A DNA stretch of 64,000 nt from Balanoglossus misakiensis (Eukaryota; Hemichordata): the NCBI GenBank assembly GCA_040954595.2, contig CM082583.2:11346001-11410000 (forward strand), written 5' to 3'. A model generated the notes under the pieces. It was not told the DNA's origin. It worked only from the letters and a program-made list of their open reading frames with translations, and ran no database searches. A program made the translations under genes and the position numbers. Positions 1-14,200 of this stretch are shown here, piece after piece (the first letter of the stretch is position 1; every line of letters starts with the position of its first letter).

Positions 1-492
1 GATTGTTGAGTGAATCATCAATTCATTTAATTAATTGATTAGTTAATTAATCATGATGTGAAACATATGCTTATCCTGTTAGGAGAGATAATGTTTATGT
101 GATAACTTTGCTTGCTTTATAATTGTGTCACCATATGTGTTTGAAATACGTAGTTATTTTTAGATCCTCTTCTCTACCATATTACATGTTCATGATGTTA
201 GAGTCCACATGTCAAAACTTTGTGTTAGTCTTTGTATATTGTTTACCCAAGTTTTGTTGGAAATTTTGCCTGTCTGTTTGTTATAGAGAAAACAAATAGC
301 TATGAGGGGAAACAGTGTCTGTGAATTGATCAGAATGAGTCATCTATCTGTGTTTAAAAAATACAGCTTCATGGCAACACACTTTCATTCCGCATGGTAG
401 GCTCAAATTCCATTTGTATATCAAATTGTCTGTCAAGTAAAGGTGACAATGAATCACAATTGTAGATAATTAGACACAGTCCATTGAGGAGA

Positions 493-505
493 GGGGGGGG
501 GGGGG
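493..505 (+). repeat. 13-nt poly-G run
   Basis: Uninterrupted G13, upstream of the recognised gene. Confidence 0.95.
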
Positions 506-1761
506 ACATACATCGGACTTTGGCTTGGCCTAAAATAGACTTTTTGTGATTTTTCAGTGATTATCAGGCTTCTTACAGAAAACAATTTTGCAAAGGGTTA
601 TTAACAATTCATAGGCGGTAGTACTTTAATTTGTGTTCAGCTGTAAACAATAGGATCAGGGGGAGGGGGGCATTAACTGCGGGAGACATCAAAGGAACAG
701 CTACGAGGAAATTTCACGACTGTCTGGGATGTTGCAGTTGCAAATCTGAAAGCCAGGCGTGATGATTACCGTAACATTTAGATCGGCGAATGAAAACATG
801 ATATTTTCACTTACGCTGCAGGCTTCAAAAATGCGTTAAAAGGGAACATGTATAACGTCGAGGAAATACTCCCTCCTTTTCACACGATTTTCCCTCCGCT
901 CTGAAACAGCTAGATTTGGGATCTTTAGAATTCTCGGCTGAATTTGATTAAAAGTAGATTCCGAAGGCAGTATCTGGAGATTTTCTCTGCTTTTTAATCA
1001 AACGGTGACATTACGTGCAGAAATCATTCAAATTTCTTTGTGCAGTACGTGTAAGATGAAACAGTTTTGAGTCAGATAGATGCTTTCCACGCCATTTTTC
1101 CTCACAGAGATATCATCAACCAGGGCTCTTTACATTGGATTTCATCAAAGAAGATTTCTGTGAATTGCATGTTGTTTACGTATAATTAATAGAAAAAACA
1201 ACAACATGAAAATTGCACTGTTAACAATGCCAGAGCCAGCAGTTTGGATTCCAAAGTTCATGGAGCATGCACTCCAGCTATTCCTTCCACAGTGTGGGAA
1301 AGGCTGTTTAATTTCCTTGAAAGGTGACCTTTGCCTGGTTCTTGGTGTCAGGAATCTGATCACGTCAAATATTATGTCAGTGAGTGAATGCCAATCGAGA
1401 AAATTACACAAGGGAATGGGATGTGCTCATAGTCAACAGTGAAATTGGGGTTCATGCGTCATAGTCAAGACACTCAGACTCCAAACGTGTAGAGAGACTT
1501 ATGCATCCCATGTTCTTGCCTTTTACTTGTACCAATCAATGTAAAACCAGAACAAAAGAGACATGTCCCTCATCAGCTTATTAAATCCCAAAACAAATTT
1601 CCTATGGATTAACATTTTGAATGGAGTACACAAGACAATATGACCCTCACACAAGGACACTGGGCTTTACTATAAACTGCAAGTACATGTATATGTCCAT
1701 TGTGAAATGCACACACATATGAACAATTGCATATGATGTTCATGTATGTACAAGTACTGTA

Positions 1762-1790
1762 CCACCCCCCACCCCCCACCCCCACCCCCT
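1762..1790 (+). repeat. C-rich (C5-6 A)n tract
   Basis: Runs of five to six C separated by A. On the minus strand this is a G-quadruplex-compatible repeat. Confidence 0.85.
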
Positions 1791-4700
1791 CTGTTAAACA
1801 GCTTGTCAGTCAGGGTACATCACAGACACACATTTAATGCTTCAATGATACAAAAAGACATGATATATATAATCTTGCAAGATTTTTCAAGCAAACACTA
1901 CCTTTTCGTTGTGTGCTCATGTCGTGTGGTATGAGAAAAATGTGTACAAAGTCACAAATTATGAGGGTTGGTTGGAGGTCGTTTAGATGGCCACACACGG
2001 TAGAGCACTGGATGAAATAAATAATATCTGTGATGCAGTGGTGTCCAGTGAAATATCTTCCAAGTTATCAGAAGGAGAGCTGGCGTCCCATAGATTTGGA
2101 TGAAATGACGGTGGTTCTCGTTATGTGCATGTATGTAGAAAGTACTACAAGGAACACCCATACAGTATGTGGATTTGTCAAACATTTTGACAAATCTCGG
2201 GAATTTTAATTTGTCTTCATCAATATTGATAAATCTTCTGCTGCAGATGTACAGTACTATGTACATGTAGATCCAGCAGTGTTCAATGTACATGTATGAC
2301 AGAGTTCCATAATATTTCACAATCTTATCTTGATTCCATTAAGAACAGGAACACAAAGAAGCCGCCAGCATACGTCAACCTGGCATATCAGATTTTGTGA
2401 ATAAACAGTATCAATTTTTTCAGATGATGATGTTTGAGCTGAATTGTTCAACCAAATCCTGGTGAAAACATATGTGGATGCCACACCTATGATAATTATC
2501 TCTCCAAAAATGTCGTCCATAAGCCTGCGAGAAATCTCCTGATTTTGCTGTCAGTGCAACTCAAATCAAATCCGCAAACCAGAAAGGCTGACATTTAAAA
2601 TGGAAGGGTAATCAGTTTCCTGGGTGACTTCGGTGATGAGCTTTCGTGTGGGGGTATTAATTCTGCCCTTTGCGACGCGACGCCCTGAAATTTCAGCGCT
2701 GTTCCCTGCGGAAGACATCGCGTTTTATCCACTTGCAACAAAATCTTGAAGAGCATCATTTGCCAATAAATTTAGCTCACTGTCTCCTGACTCAAGGTTT
2801 ATTTTGTTGGATTGGTTCTGCAATTTGTGATTTGATAGATGCACTTGTGCAAACAGAGTGAGGACTGGTAACTATTTGAACAGATTCATTTGGCAAACAA
2901 ACTGGTTTCATCACCATGTGGGTGAGGAGAATGATGAAACCACTCCTGACTCAACTCATAGACCATCATGGATGTACTCAAAACACAGCCATGCTCAATC
3001 TTCTTCAGTTATTTTGTAGTTTGAAGTGAATAGGATGCTGATATTCTCACCTGAACCCACGAATAAGAAAGAAGAACACGTTACATGCATGTGATATTTT
3101 ATTCAATGAGAATTTTGAATGACCTTGGCAAATGTCAGTGTCCAGTTACAAATCAATGTGACTGCTGTCAATTGTAGAGGTGTACTTATAAGTGGGTGTT
3201 TGTTTTGTAAATGACAGTGAAATACACTGGTAATTAGTGTACCAAAACAAGGTTAAGATCGTTGCTTGGTTACGGTATTCGTATAATTTATAGGTACTTG
3301 ATTTTTGCTTGAAGAGAAGACCTGTAGTATATGTATGGTGGTTACAGTTATTTTTTATACTTGAGAGAGACAGATTATGAAATTGTGACATATCTGGATG
3401 TCTGGGGCAGCCCCATGCAATGGTTGTTTTCTAGTGTTTTCTGGGTCACTCAGTTACAATGCAAAGTTTTTCTTCAAATATTGACATATCTACCATTGCA
3501 TACAATGACACACCCATCACAATTTCTTATGACATACATGTACATATAGGATATTGCCATCTGAAGAAAAAAAAATTCAAATTTATTGCGGTTGTCACAA
3601 ACAAACGGCTGTTCCTCCCATCACAGTGATGATGACAGATGCAGGTGGTATTTGAGGATTGGATTTACTGTCAGTTTAGAGTGGGTGGATTCTAATCCTG
3701 GTACAGATTTTTTTGTCTGTATAAATGTTAATCAACAGGAAATAATATGTCAAAGGTCAACAACCATTGACGTACACAGCGGCAGCGTGGACAGCAGAAG
3801 AATCTGAATCTGAATCCAAATTTAAATGTGTTTTAATAATGTCCGTAGTTCACAGCGAACGCTGCCCTCTGACTGTTGCATTGCATTGTGGGAGGGCCAG
3901 AAAAAGTTACAAATGAAGCCAGAAATTTCACAGAGACTGTAATATATTCTGACACGAAAATACTGAAAAAGTATCACTGTGATTTAGCGATGAAGAAACA
4001 TATGGCACATTAAACATATGAAGACAGGAAAGCTACTAAGAGATCAATCTTGGTGTAATATGTGGCCAAACAGGGGTTTCCATTTGTGTCACCATGACAA
4101 CCACACCTTTTGAATGAAATATTCCATAAGCTGTGAATCTTCAGGACAGTCTTTGGATATTTGGCCTGACAGGAGTATTCAGTTTTGTTGCCGTGTAGCT
4201 GTACCTTGAGGTTGAACTGCAAGCATCAGCAAAGTTGCGAAGATGTTATGTTTGAATACACCTTCAGGAAATTGTGATTGAGCGTGTGTGCGACAGTTTT
4301 GATAACCAGCGCCCTAAATCACACTACTCCTTGTGTTTCACTTCAAGCAATAAAACTGTTCATTGCACGAAAGTGGTTTTTGTTCTGTCTGGTAGCCTTT
4401 GAAGGCTAGAAAATGCAGTTTGTTTTCGCATTTCCCCCATGAGAGAAATCACAGCGAATTCCAGCATTTGTACGGGTCCCAAGTCAATGACACTAACTTA
4501 AGTTGTCCCAGAGGAATCAGGCACTCTGTTGAAAACAAGATTGAAGGCTGTTAAGCTATTGACCAGTTTTATTGTCGCCAGAGAAAGAAAAACCATCAGA
4601 TACTTCTTGTTGCATTCAATTAAATCATTTATTAAACACATTGGATGTGAAAATATGCTGTCTTAGCGTGTATGCTTGTCGTTGTTTTCGTAAACAACAC

Positions 4701-5457
4701 GATTTTCTAGGGACCCCCTTCCTCACCCGGCGACCCCGTTCATCAGTACTGTACATTTATGTATCCTAGCAGATATATCTTCTACAAATTGTAGTTCAAC
4801 CATGAAGACAAATTCCAATATAAATGCCGTTTTCCTCCCAAAGTGACGCTTTATGATCCATTGAGCTCTCTTGTCTTGTGCCTTTCTTGACTTTTGTGCC
4901 GCCATAAACGTTATCGCACACAAGGAGGAAAGTGGCGTTTTGTAGCTCTCCACGGAACGATTTGGATGCCGGCGTGACAGAATTGATGGATTATCGAGAG
5001 CTCCATTCTTGTGTATCTAATCTAGTCCACAGTAATTGCCGTCTACCTATCCGTGGGTCGCTTTCACCTTCTTCTAATGTGTATCGCTGCCGCTCTCAGC
5101 TCCCACGTATGCATCCTCAGTTTGCGTCAGATTGCCCACAGCTGCTGATAACAGGGGTTGGTGATCTTGTCACAGAACCCATCACAAGTGAGCGAGGAGG
5201 AGGCTCACTATCTGATCTCCCTGGCTCAAATTATTTGCATAACTGCAAAAATACATATTGTATGGTTTAATCACAGTATGAGTGTGAATTATTAATTGCA
5301 TTAATTAATGTATTTAGAGCCTTTTTATAGTTAAAATGTTTCTTTAAAGGGGTGTGCGAGAAAGAGGGAAGGAAGGAGGGAGCGAGACAGACACACAGAG
5401 AGGACTTATAGTGGTGGCATACATGTACATGTAGGCTCAGGCTGGGAGTGTTTAAAA

Positions 5458-5545
5458 CAATTATAATAATAATATTGATTTCTTATATAGTGCATTACAT
5501 AATACATCTCAATGCCCTTTACAGTTTTTCCCCTGGTCATTGAAC
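5458..5545 (+). repeat. possible degenerate interspersed repeat
   Basis: ATAATAATAATATTGATTT followed by CTTATATAGTGCATTACATA and CTCAATGCCCTTTACAG. The order 'ATAAT repeats, TTATATAGCGC, CTCAATGCGCTTTACA' recurs in many marine-invertebrate interspersed repeats as I recall them. Only one copy is visible here, so the call is tentative. Confidence 0.35.
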
Positions 5546-8026
5546 CAAAACAACCACCTCTTTCTCCTTATATTATCATTTTACTCTTTATTTTTTACCA
5601 TTGTTCTATAAACTGCATAGTATTTGTCTGCCGTCCTATTGGGAAATATTCCATTCATTTTATACTTCAACAAATTCCCATACATGTCTGGTTATCAAAT
5701 GTCACCAGGCAAATTTTTACGCAGTTACAAAACACATGCTATTTTCTATTATTATAAAACATAGAGATGATTCAACTCTTCCTCGACATGAGACAGAAAC
5801 TGGATAAATGATCTGACACGATCTGCTTGTCACACACATTTATTCTCCAGCGTACAGCAGTGGGTTATTGCCTTCTGCAGCTGTGCGAGAACAGTGTGTG
5901 TGTGATGTTATATCTGGGATGGCATGTAATCATTGCTGGTCGGTTGAATCTCTCAAACCCTTACATCATCCTCAACGGTGTGCATCAAGAGATGTGTACA
6001 TTGCCCTCCCCCCAGTATATTCTACTTGTATAAATGAATGAGTTCAGTCCAATGTAATATAAAATCTCTGAAACCTAAGTTTGTAAAATTCTAAGAAGAG
6101 AATTGTCAGGTATAGAAAAGAAGATAAAGAACTGATTTGATTAACATAAAATCCATGTTCCAGTAAATCTGATTTCGAAGAGTTTCAGCGGATGCTTTCA
6201 ACAAAATTGAATCTGGTACATGTATGAAGGTTGTAGACTTTCTTTGAAGAGGCAAGGATTAGATTACATAATTCTCATGTGTCTGTCTGCAACCAGTTCT
6301 AAAGTATCAGCTAATGTGTCTCTGTTAGCAGGGCCTAGCCGGCTTCAACAGAGTGATCAGATCAATATAAAAGCTTGCCAGTGTGTAAACCAACTAAAAC
6401 CTAACATTACGTCGTCGTCGTGATAATAGATTTTCTATGGTTGCCTAGTAACTACTCTGAAGCATCTATGCTGCTGACATGAAACAAGCTTTCAAGAAAG
6501 ATGTACCCCTTTTCTGAATGTGAAATGGTCACGTAATGTATTGTAAGTTTCTTTATCACAGAATGTACACGTATCAGCTTCAAGCGCTGTAGGAGTCAGT
6601 TTCTAGGGACTAGCTATCAGCCAATCAAGTTCTTCTTCTGAGAAACGTCAAGGCCGGCGGAGGAGTTCTTCTAAGAAATGGTCACTGATTGGTGATCCTA
6701 TGTTAAATTACAATATTACATGTATTAATATTATACAAATTGGAGCTGTATAGCCGTTGTCGTAAAATTGATGTGCAGTGTGTGCCAGCCCTGGAATAAA
6801 ATTTTAAAAACGTGCATATCAGCAGTGTGATTCAGGAAGACTGTAGCTGGTTTACTGATATCAATTAATGTTGAGATGGGAAAGAAGACACCATTAACAT
6901 GCAGTTCCACACGTAACCCTCCTGCCCATAGAGTAGTTGAGTGAATGAAATAATTGTAACATCAGTGGAGACAGAAATATAGACACGTGTGTTATTTCCG
7001 GTAACAAAACGAATAGAATTTGCTCATCTCCAATATCTTGACTCAATTTACCATAGAGAGAGTAGAAGGAAGGTTGTGTGTGATTTTGCCTGTCACTTTA
7101 TTCACGTTTCATGGTGGTTACCCCTGGCAAGCTGTCAGATTGTGTGGTTTTCTGTTGTCATGGTGACAGCTCCCACTAGAATACTAGTAACTCAAGACTG
7201 TTTTGCCAATGGGCAGTGATGTAGATGCTGTACTGTGACCCATTGCATCATGGGAGCAAAAGAAGCCAATCCACTGTTTCCCCAACATTGGAGGGTGTCT
7301 ACGGATACTCTCTGGGGAGACTGTTGCATATGATTCAGAAAGAGCGCACAAAACATGACCTACTTCTCTCTACCTGAATCTTAAAAGGCCCATCTTCTTC
7401 CAGTCCAACAGACATTAAAAATGGGACCCACTTGGGATTGTATGCCTCTTTTGTGGTCAAGGGCCTCCAGCTAGAGACCGAACATGGAAGTAAAACATGT
7501 GTTGAATTTTTGTCCATTGACAGAACGTTGTCCTGTTGACTCACACAGAGAACCAAAGGGTACCTCATTAGTAAATGTTAATCAGTGAATTTGTTGCAGT
7601 CTGCTGCAAATTGCATGGAGCACAGTGCCTTAATTTCTCAGTTCAGGTGGTCGACAGATAGCAGATTTGGAGCTGGAACAATGGTTTTGAATGTCTCAAC
7701 TCGACCGTGACCTTGGCTTTGTGTGGGGAGGGGGAGGCCATGTTTACCAGTTCTGTCGATGGCCGGCACGACCCTATTGAGTTGAATACACTTACGTGTC
7801 CAGTCCATTTTGCTTTTTTTTTGCTGCGGCCGGTTGTTGGCTCAAATAAACGCCCTTGAATAAAACATGGGTATGTTCCCAAGTTGCCCGGGCAAACAAG
7901 GGTTATTTCCTCTGCTCTACTGGTTTTGAGGCAAACAGATTGTTGTTGTTTCTGAATCAGATGACAACGTATGACATATTTGAGAGTGCCCATTACAGGT
8001 ATGTGTACGTCCTCCCAACAATAGCG

Positions 8027-8034
8027 TGACGTCA
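8027..8034 (+). promoter_or_regulatory. perfect cAMP response element palindrome
   Basis: TGACGTCA, the full CREB/ATF palindrome, 101 bases before the ATG at 8135, in the normal distance range for functional CREs. A chance 8-mer is expected about once per 65 kb, so position more than presence makes it notable. Confidence 0.4.
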
Positions 8035-8134
8035 GAACAAAAAACAATCGATTCTTAGTCGCGGTCAGACCTTCACAACACACGCACAGGGATTTACTGA
8101 CACTGCACCGTTACGTTACAAGCATGTGAGAAAG

Positions 8135-8231
8135 ATGTTTCGACAAAATCCGGGGTGGCTATCCAAGCTGTTAGATATGAAACTGCCTCTGTGGAACTCG
8201 ACGGGTAGTGAGGATGATGTCCTTGCTGCGG
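8135..8231 (+). CDS. candidate distal first exon behind a CRE
   Basis: ATG with A at -3, then MFRQNPGWLSKLLDMKLPLW and NSTGSEDDVLAA, ending G|GTGAGT in phase 1. Exon 2 needs phase 0, so a link to exon 1 or 2 is not in frame. Exon 3 or 4 (phase 1) would be, as would an unknown gene. A perfect TGACGTCA lies 101 bases upstream of the ATG (8027-8034). Third positions look coding. Ownership is uncertain. Confidence 0.4.
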
Positions 8232-11200
8232 GTGAGTGACCTGGTTAATGAAATCACTCTGAGAAAGCTGTTTTGGAAACTTCGCCCTTTACAATTGTTG
8301 TTTGTTTGTGTGTGCCAAACTTGCGTTGTTGAAGCATATCAGAGCCAGCAGAGCTGAAGAAGCAAACATCAAAACATTGTAAAACCAAACTGGAAACTCG
8401 TTTAATAAGTAAAATCAGAGATACTCGCTGCAATGTTTTTGTTTTCTCTGTTTGTGAATCAGTGCTGTGTACTACACACAAACTGAATTGAAGCCAGCAG
8501 AGCATAAGTAATGTATAACTAAACAAACCTTCGGAGAGAGAATTTCACAGGGTTAATGGAAACAGTTTACCGAAAGTGCATTTGCAGTGAGTGAACTCTC
8601 TTGTGGTATGTTGGGTTTACTCGATTCATTATTTGGATTTTGTTGGCAAGGTTATAGAGGACGAACTCAGGTCAACAAACATAAATTATAAAAAAATTGC
8701 CTGTGGGCACAAAGCTCACCAGGAACTCTTTGCAATAGCCAACGATTGAATTTGTTTTGCATATTTTCAGCAGGCTTTACGGACATGATTCACCCACACT
8801 CAGTAATCTTTGGGATCTGTGTTGTGCTTTACCCAGGAATGCTGGGAAATGCGCTATTAATATCTTCTCCTGGAATGTCCGGCAATTACTTTCAGATTGT
8901 CTTTGTTTTTATGAATGGTCATGTTGGGCCGTTGACCTGATAGTGAGGACGTCTCTAATAGCATAAAAAGTGTAACCAAAGAATCTGCTGGTGTTGAGTT
9001 ACTTATCTCACAGGACATTTGTCTTTGCTGTAACACGCTTGGTTATCACATTAGGTGTTGGTTTTAAGAGATTGCATTTTATCCTTCAAATTTTATCCTT
9101 CCTGATCCGTGGCTGCTGATATTAATGATTTTGAATCACTGCAGATGGATGTAACCATGGAAACTTATTGATAGTTATGTGGCCCATTCGCACGCATGAA
9201 CCTGAAATATCACGGCTAAAGCAAACTTCACCTTTCGCAAGCACACTTTGGTGCAGTCTTGTAGTGTACAGTGGGGTGGTTGGACCCATATCATTGGGAA
9301 AGGGGGCTCTCTGTTATGATTAGCAGAACCTTTGTGAGTAGTTTATGCAAGTCAGTTTCTAAGTCCACCTCCTATGCACCAATTCTCGCATTTCACAAAA
9401 GACTTTTTTAATAGTACCAACAAAAGCCGCGGGTCCAAACAAAAGAAACTGGTACACGTACACGGTTTCGGGCCATTGATTTGGTTTGTTGTCATCAGGG
9501 ATATAATGATTTGGTGTTATGTTCCCACTGACTGCCCTCTTGCGGGTACTTTTGGAAACAGACTGATTTTGTGAAATCGGGGAAAAGAACGTGTGTGCCT
9601 GCTACAGTTGCATGTATGTACATAGATAGGCATGCATACCGGCTTAGTGTACGTGAAGTGCGGGGATAACCGTGATGAAAACAGACAAAGGTTATGTCTT
9701 GGATAAATCACCGAGCTCAGGAGAGACTATATAATGGGTAGGTGTGTGGCTTCTATTAATTATTTATTTAGTGCCCATGTACATGTAACTCTGTGTTCAA
9801 ATATCTGATCCTCAAGGTAGTCTCGTCGTAAGCCAATGGTGAGTGGTCGTCGAGGCAAGAAAGCTCGGCATATAGCAGCCCACTGGGAGAGGCAACCAAC
9901 TTGGTATATTGGCACGGTTGGGAAAACATACCGTCTGTCGGTGGTTGAAAACAATATAATGTCTACCACCATGTAAATAGTGACAGATGTGTAATTATCA
10001 AAGTAGGTGAGCCATATCCCAAGCGAAAAAGGCTTGCTTTTAACCAGCAATGCGTGACTTCACGAGCTGTCAATGTCAAATCAGTTTAAACATGGCTTCT
10101 TCTTTTTGGTAAATTCGGTTATTTACAGTGTAAAATAAATCAGGTAATTGTACTGTTTGTTTTTGAACTTCAATTTAATGGATAAGGTGTGCCCACCCAG
10201 TCAGAAGGGCAAAGACCGTGTGTTAGTTAATGTGGTCCACTCTTTGCTGTGGTCCAGGTAATAATAACAAGACACATTTCATGGCCACCGACCACTAATC
10301 AAGTCTCCTTAACCCCTGTGTCAAATTCTGCATGCTCTGATGAAATTTTTTAGACCCATAATTGTCAAATTTCACCTTAAACAAAAAAGCAGTTACTGGC
10401 GTGCTCGGTGAGCTTTTGAACCTCCAGACCTGCTGACTGTGATGCCACCTACCTCACGGCTGAAAATAATACGTCAGATTTTACAGCAGTCGATATGTTT
10501 GTGTGAAAACAAAGCTTTGTGTAAAAATTCCTGCGCTGCATTCTATTGTGTAAATGCATACAGGCAGTCAAGCAATATATGTTGGTGTCTTTTTCCATGG
10601 CTACCATCGTGTTTCCAGTTTTGGGATCTCGTTGACACTGGCTGTGGCGAAAAAATGTATGTACAGGAGGTGGTGCATTAACATTGTATGCTGATGGAGA
10701 ATGCTACACGTTGCCTGGCAGAAGTTTGCCAAGTTCACTTCGTTTCGGTGACAGTGGGATGTGTGTGGGCCTGAAGTTATTCCCCCGCGTACTTGTCAGA
10801 ATTCTCAACAGCCAACTGTGTTGGCCGTGAACTCCATGGACGCTTTACCTATTGTACTGATTGGCATTTACAATTACCCCATCAGGCATTTCCCGCTGTT
10901 TATTTCGCTACTACAGCATGCCTGGTGTGTTTTCTGTACACATATTTACAAATCTCTCTGGCACGACCTCAGGTGTGCCCTTGCTAATGTCTTCATGGGT
11001 TACAGAACCGGGTAAACAAATTATTTTTTTTTCTGGCTGGCCTGGCATTCTTGAAATTTTAACATTTGGGTGTTTCCTTTCTGTGCAGATTCTGACGAGT
11101 ACCATGTCTCTCGGAAGATGTGTGGGTGACAAACTGATATTAATGTGAGCTTCCAATAAAAAAGGGACAAAAATGCTTGAAAATGACCTATTTTTTGGTC

Positions 11201-14200
11201 TTTGACTAAATCTTCAGTTTTTCATCATTTAATACTTTCATGCATTAGCAACTGTATGATTACGCTGACAGTTTAGACATATTTTTTTCTTCAAATGAAT
11301 AGCTATTATTGTCACTCTTCTTTGGTCATTAGTCGTCAGTTCATCCTCACAACGGGAGTGAAACATTTCCATTCAGGTTCTCTTTGTGCATCCTTTGTTC
11401 GTACAGTTGGTTTTTCATCAAAAGCAGACTGTACCTCTTTCAATTGTTAAATAATGTTTCATATTGATGTTATTGTAGTGACACAAAAAAGCAGCGCATT
11501 GTGTTGGCCTGCAAAAGCTGCAGGTATTAGGACGGGCATCGGTGGATGTGACTTCATTGTGTTTCTTTCCCAAAGCAGCCTGAATAGTTTGCTGTGTGTA
11601 ACCATCCCGTTAACGAACATCCCAACAGAGATGCGGTATTGGATGCATTCTTCAAATGTTAGGAAGCAGGCCATCCAGTATCCTGTTTGAAACAGTCCAC
11701 AATGTGTTCAAGTTGATCCTTACAGGGTAGATATGGCAGAATTTGTCAAACCTGCCATCAGCATGGCCAATGGAATTCCAGAAACAAGTTCAGTGACTGA
11801 ATATTCCCACGCTAATATGATCGACAGTCCGATGTCAACATCTCAACATACATGCATGCAGCGACATTAGCATGGTTTTAATTCAGGGTGTTGTGTATGT
11901 AATTATTTGAAGTTTTGAAATAAATTTTTTGAGCAAATCAGAGTGAAACACGACATTCAAGGTGAAGGGTTTGGTGTTTCTTGTGCCGCCAATTCCCAAG
12001 CGAGATGAATCATTTGTGGTTGAAGGTCGACAAAAAATCGCAAGCAGTACATGTACATCTGATGAAGTAGTGATCACAAAGACTCAATTAGTGGGCAACC
12101 TTGACTCTGACGCATGTGGAATGATGTCCAACAGAAAAGTCCATTGTCAAGGTGATATCGAACAGGGGCCACAGAAAACATCAAAAAATCGGTGGCATTT
12201 ATTGTTGCCTTGTCTTTCTGTATACCGATTATAGAACACCCACTCATGATGGGTTCCCATGGAAACCCTTTCTTGGCGCCCTTTTTAGCAAAGGTCACCT
12301 GAGCTTCGTTCACCTGCAGATGAATCACCTTGATATTCAATTAGTGGAAAACATGTCTGGGGTGTAACCTGTTTTGGTGTTGGTGTCGAAGCGATACAAC
12401 AATCGAAACACCTACGAGCTGAGTATCCACCTACTCACACTTGACACCCCCTGATTTCCCCCACAGCTTTCGTCCTGTCCCATGACATTCACACATGAGA
12501 ATAAAGAATAAAGGGGGAGTGATTGTGATTTATGAACTCCAAATTTGTTTATGAGTTGTTATCTGCCTTTGGGATGAATGGCGTCAACTCAGAGGCCAGG
12601 CATTCTTTCGTTACAATGTCTTCTCTTTCTGGTTGCTTCGGACAAGAAGCTGGGTTTTGAGCTGGGTTTTGTCCCCAGATTGACTGGTTTCTGCGCAAAT
12701 AATCCAGGTATAAAATTGTACGCTTTCTTGGATTTGCTTGCGAGTAGGCAGGACCTGTCTACTTCAAATGGCACGATCCTCAGAGTAGATTTCAGTGTTC
12801 ATTCATACTTGAGTGCTTTAGGTGGGCGGGTGGAGAACAGTTGTTACATTGTGACAATATGAATAAGACGTGCGAGATCAAACGTCATCGAATGACATAT
12901 GATTTCAGGATCCAATATTTGAACACAGCTGACTTATACATGGCTGTCTAGAGAGAAAAAAACACCTCCATAGCAGGAACGATGTAGATGGAAGGATTTA
13001 GTGAAATTCTCAGCGTACTTTGACTTCTGGTACTTTGAGATATATGATGCAACATCTCTTTCAATTGTGACCAACTGAACAAAACTGCCAGGCCTATCAA
13101 TTATATCAACTATATATAGTAATTAACAAAGGGGCCTAGATTGAGAAGTAGGTTGTTATGTGCAGAGTAAGAACATAGGAGGTACAGATCACTTCATTTT
13201 GCTGCATCCTTTGTCAGGTCGCCAGGGAAACATGGACAAATTTTCTAATGAAAGTGTTGGCTGAGAAAGGTGGTGGAACCACCACATGTGGGATGGGATG
13301 TTCGCAGTTCAGTCACCTTATTTGACCTTTCACGTGCCATTCAGAGTGCCAACCCCATAAGTTCAGGTCTTAACAATGCAGCGAAATGCTGACAACTAGT
13401 GTACCACAGTGCAATTACCTACAGAGGGTAGGCTTCACAAAGCCATTAGTGTCACGTGGTTGTGTTTGATTCCAAATTTCGCACAGATCTTGAGCTACAC
13501 TATGACAGGGCTATGAAATATTAATGCTCTGAAAGCTTACTGTGTGCAGTGGTCTAGAAGCTAGTTGGTGTCTTCAGATGCTGCTAAGAGTTGCCATAAA
13601 AAAACTGACTGGATTCTAGTTTTAAACTTTCCACAGCTCTTTCTTGAAAGTTATATTGTTAATAATGTCTTCAAATCATTTTCATGTGAAAAGGCCAGGC
13701 TTTTCTGAAGTGTACAAAGTCCGTAGTGTGGCGTTCTCACGTGACATGCCCCAAATGCCAATGAATCAATGTCTGTAGGTCGCAGATGACAGTCCTATAA
13801 GCATCGCAGGTGGAGGCGAATCTGGCGTGCCGCTAATTGAAGGTAATATCCGTGAAGATGCTCGCCTGGATTGATGGATACTGGAAGCTTTCCCACTAAT
13901 TAATTGATGTGGAGCTGGCAATATACTTCATCTGTTGGGGAGAGTCGTGATTTTGTCTCAGTTCAAGAAATATGGATTTTCATACAGGTAAATTGGGGTG
14001 TCTGTGGGTGTTAAGAAATGCGGAGCTTGCGGTGTGTTTTAAGGGAAATTAAAGTATTGAAGTGCATCTCTTTTTGCTCATCATCTTGGTAAAACATCAC
14101 TACCAGATCGTGTCTCTCTCTTGATGCCAAGATGTCTGTCATGCGAGATTGAGTGGAGAGGCTCGTCCAGAATGAGTTGTCTGAAATGTAGATATGATTT

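Larger units (their letters stand above)
1..8026. other. no gene recognised
   Basis: AT-rich sequence with frequent stops in all frames. Longest open frames are about 110-120 codons with no coding bias. Holds a poly-G run, the C-rich tract, several TACATGTA palindromes and the possible interspersed repeat. No RNA gene seen. Confidence 0.6.

Noticed and set aside
1952-2320. 122-codon open frame on the - strand
   Set aside because: Low-complexity Tyr/Ile/His-rich translation of AT-rich DNA, no recognisable protein.
4932-5270. 112-codon open frame on the + strand
   Set aside because: No family resemblance, no splice partners, and flanks look non-coding; kept only as a curiosity.
7643-8083. 146-codon open frame on the - strand
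   Set aside because: No domain, poor codon bias, no splice context. It overlaps the CRE region and is most likely chance.
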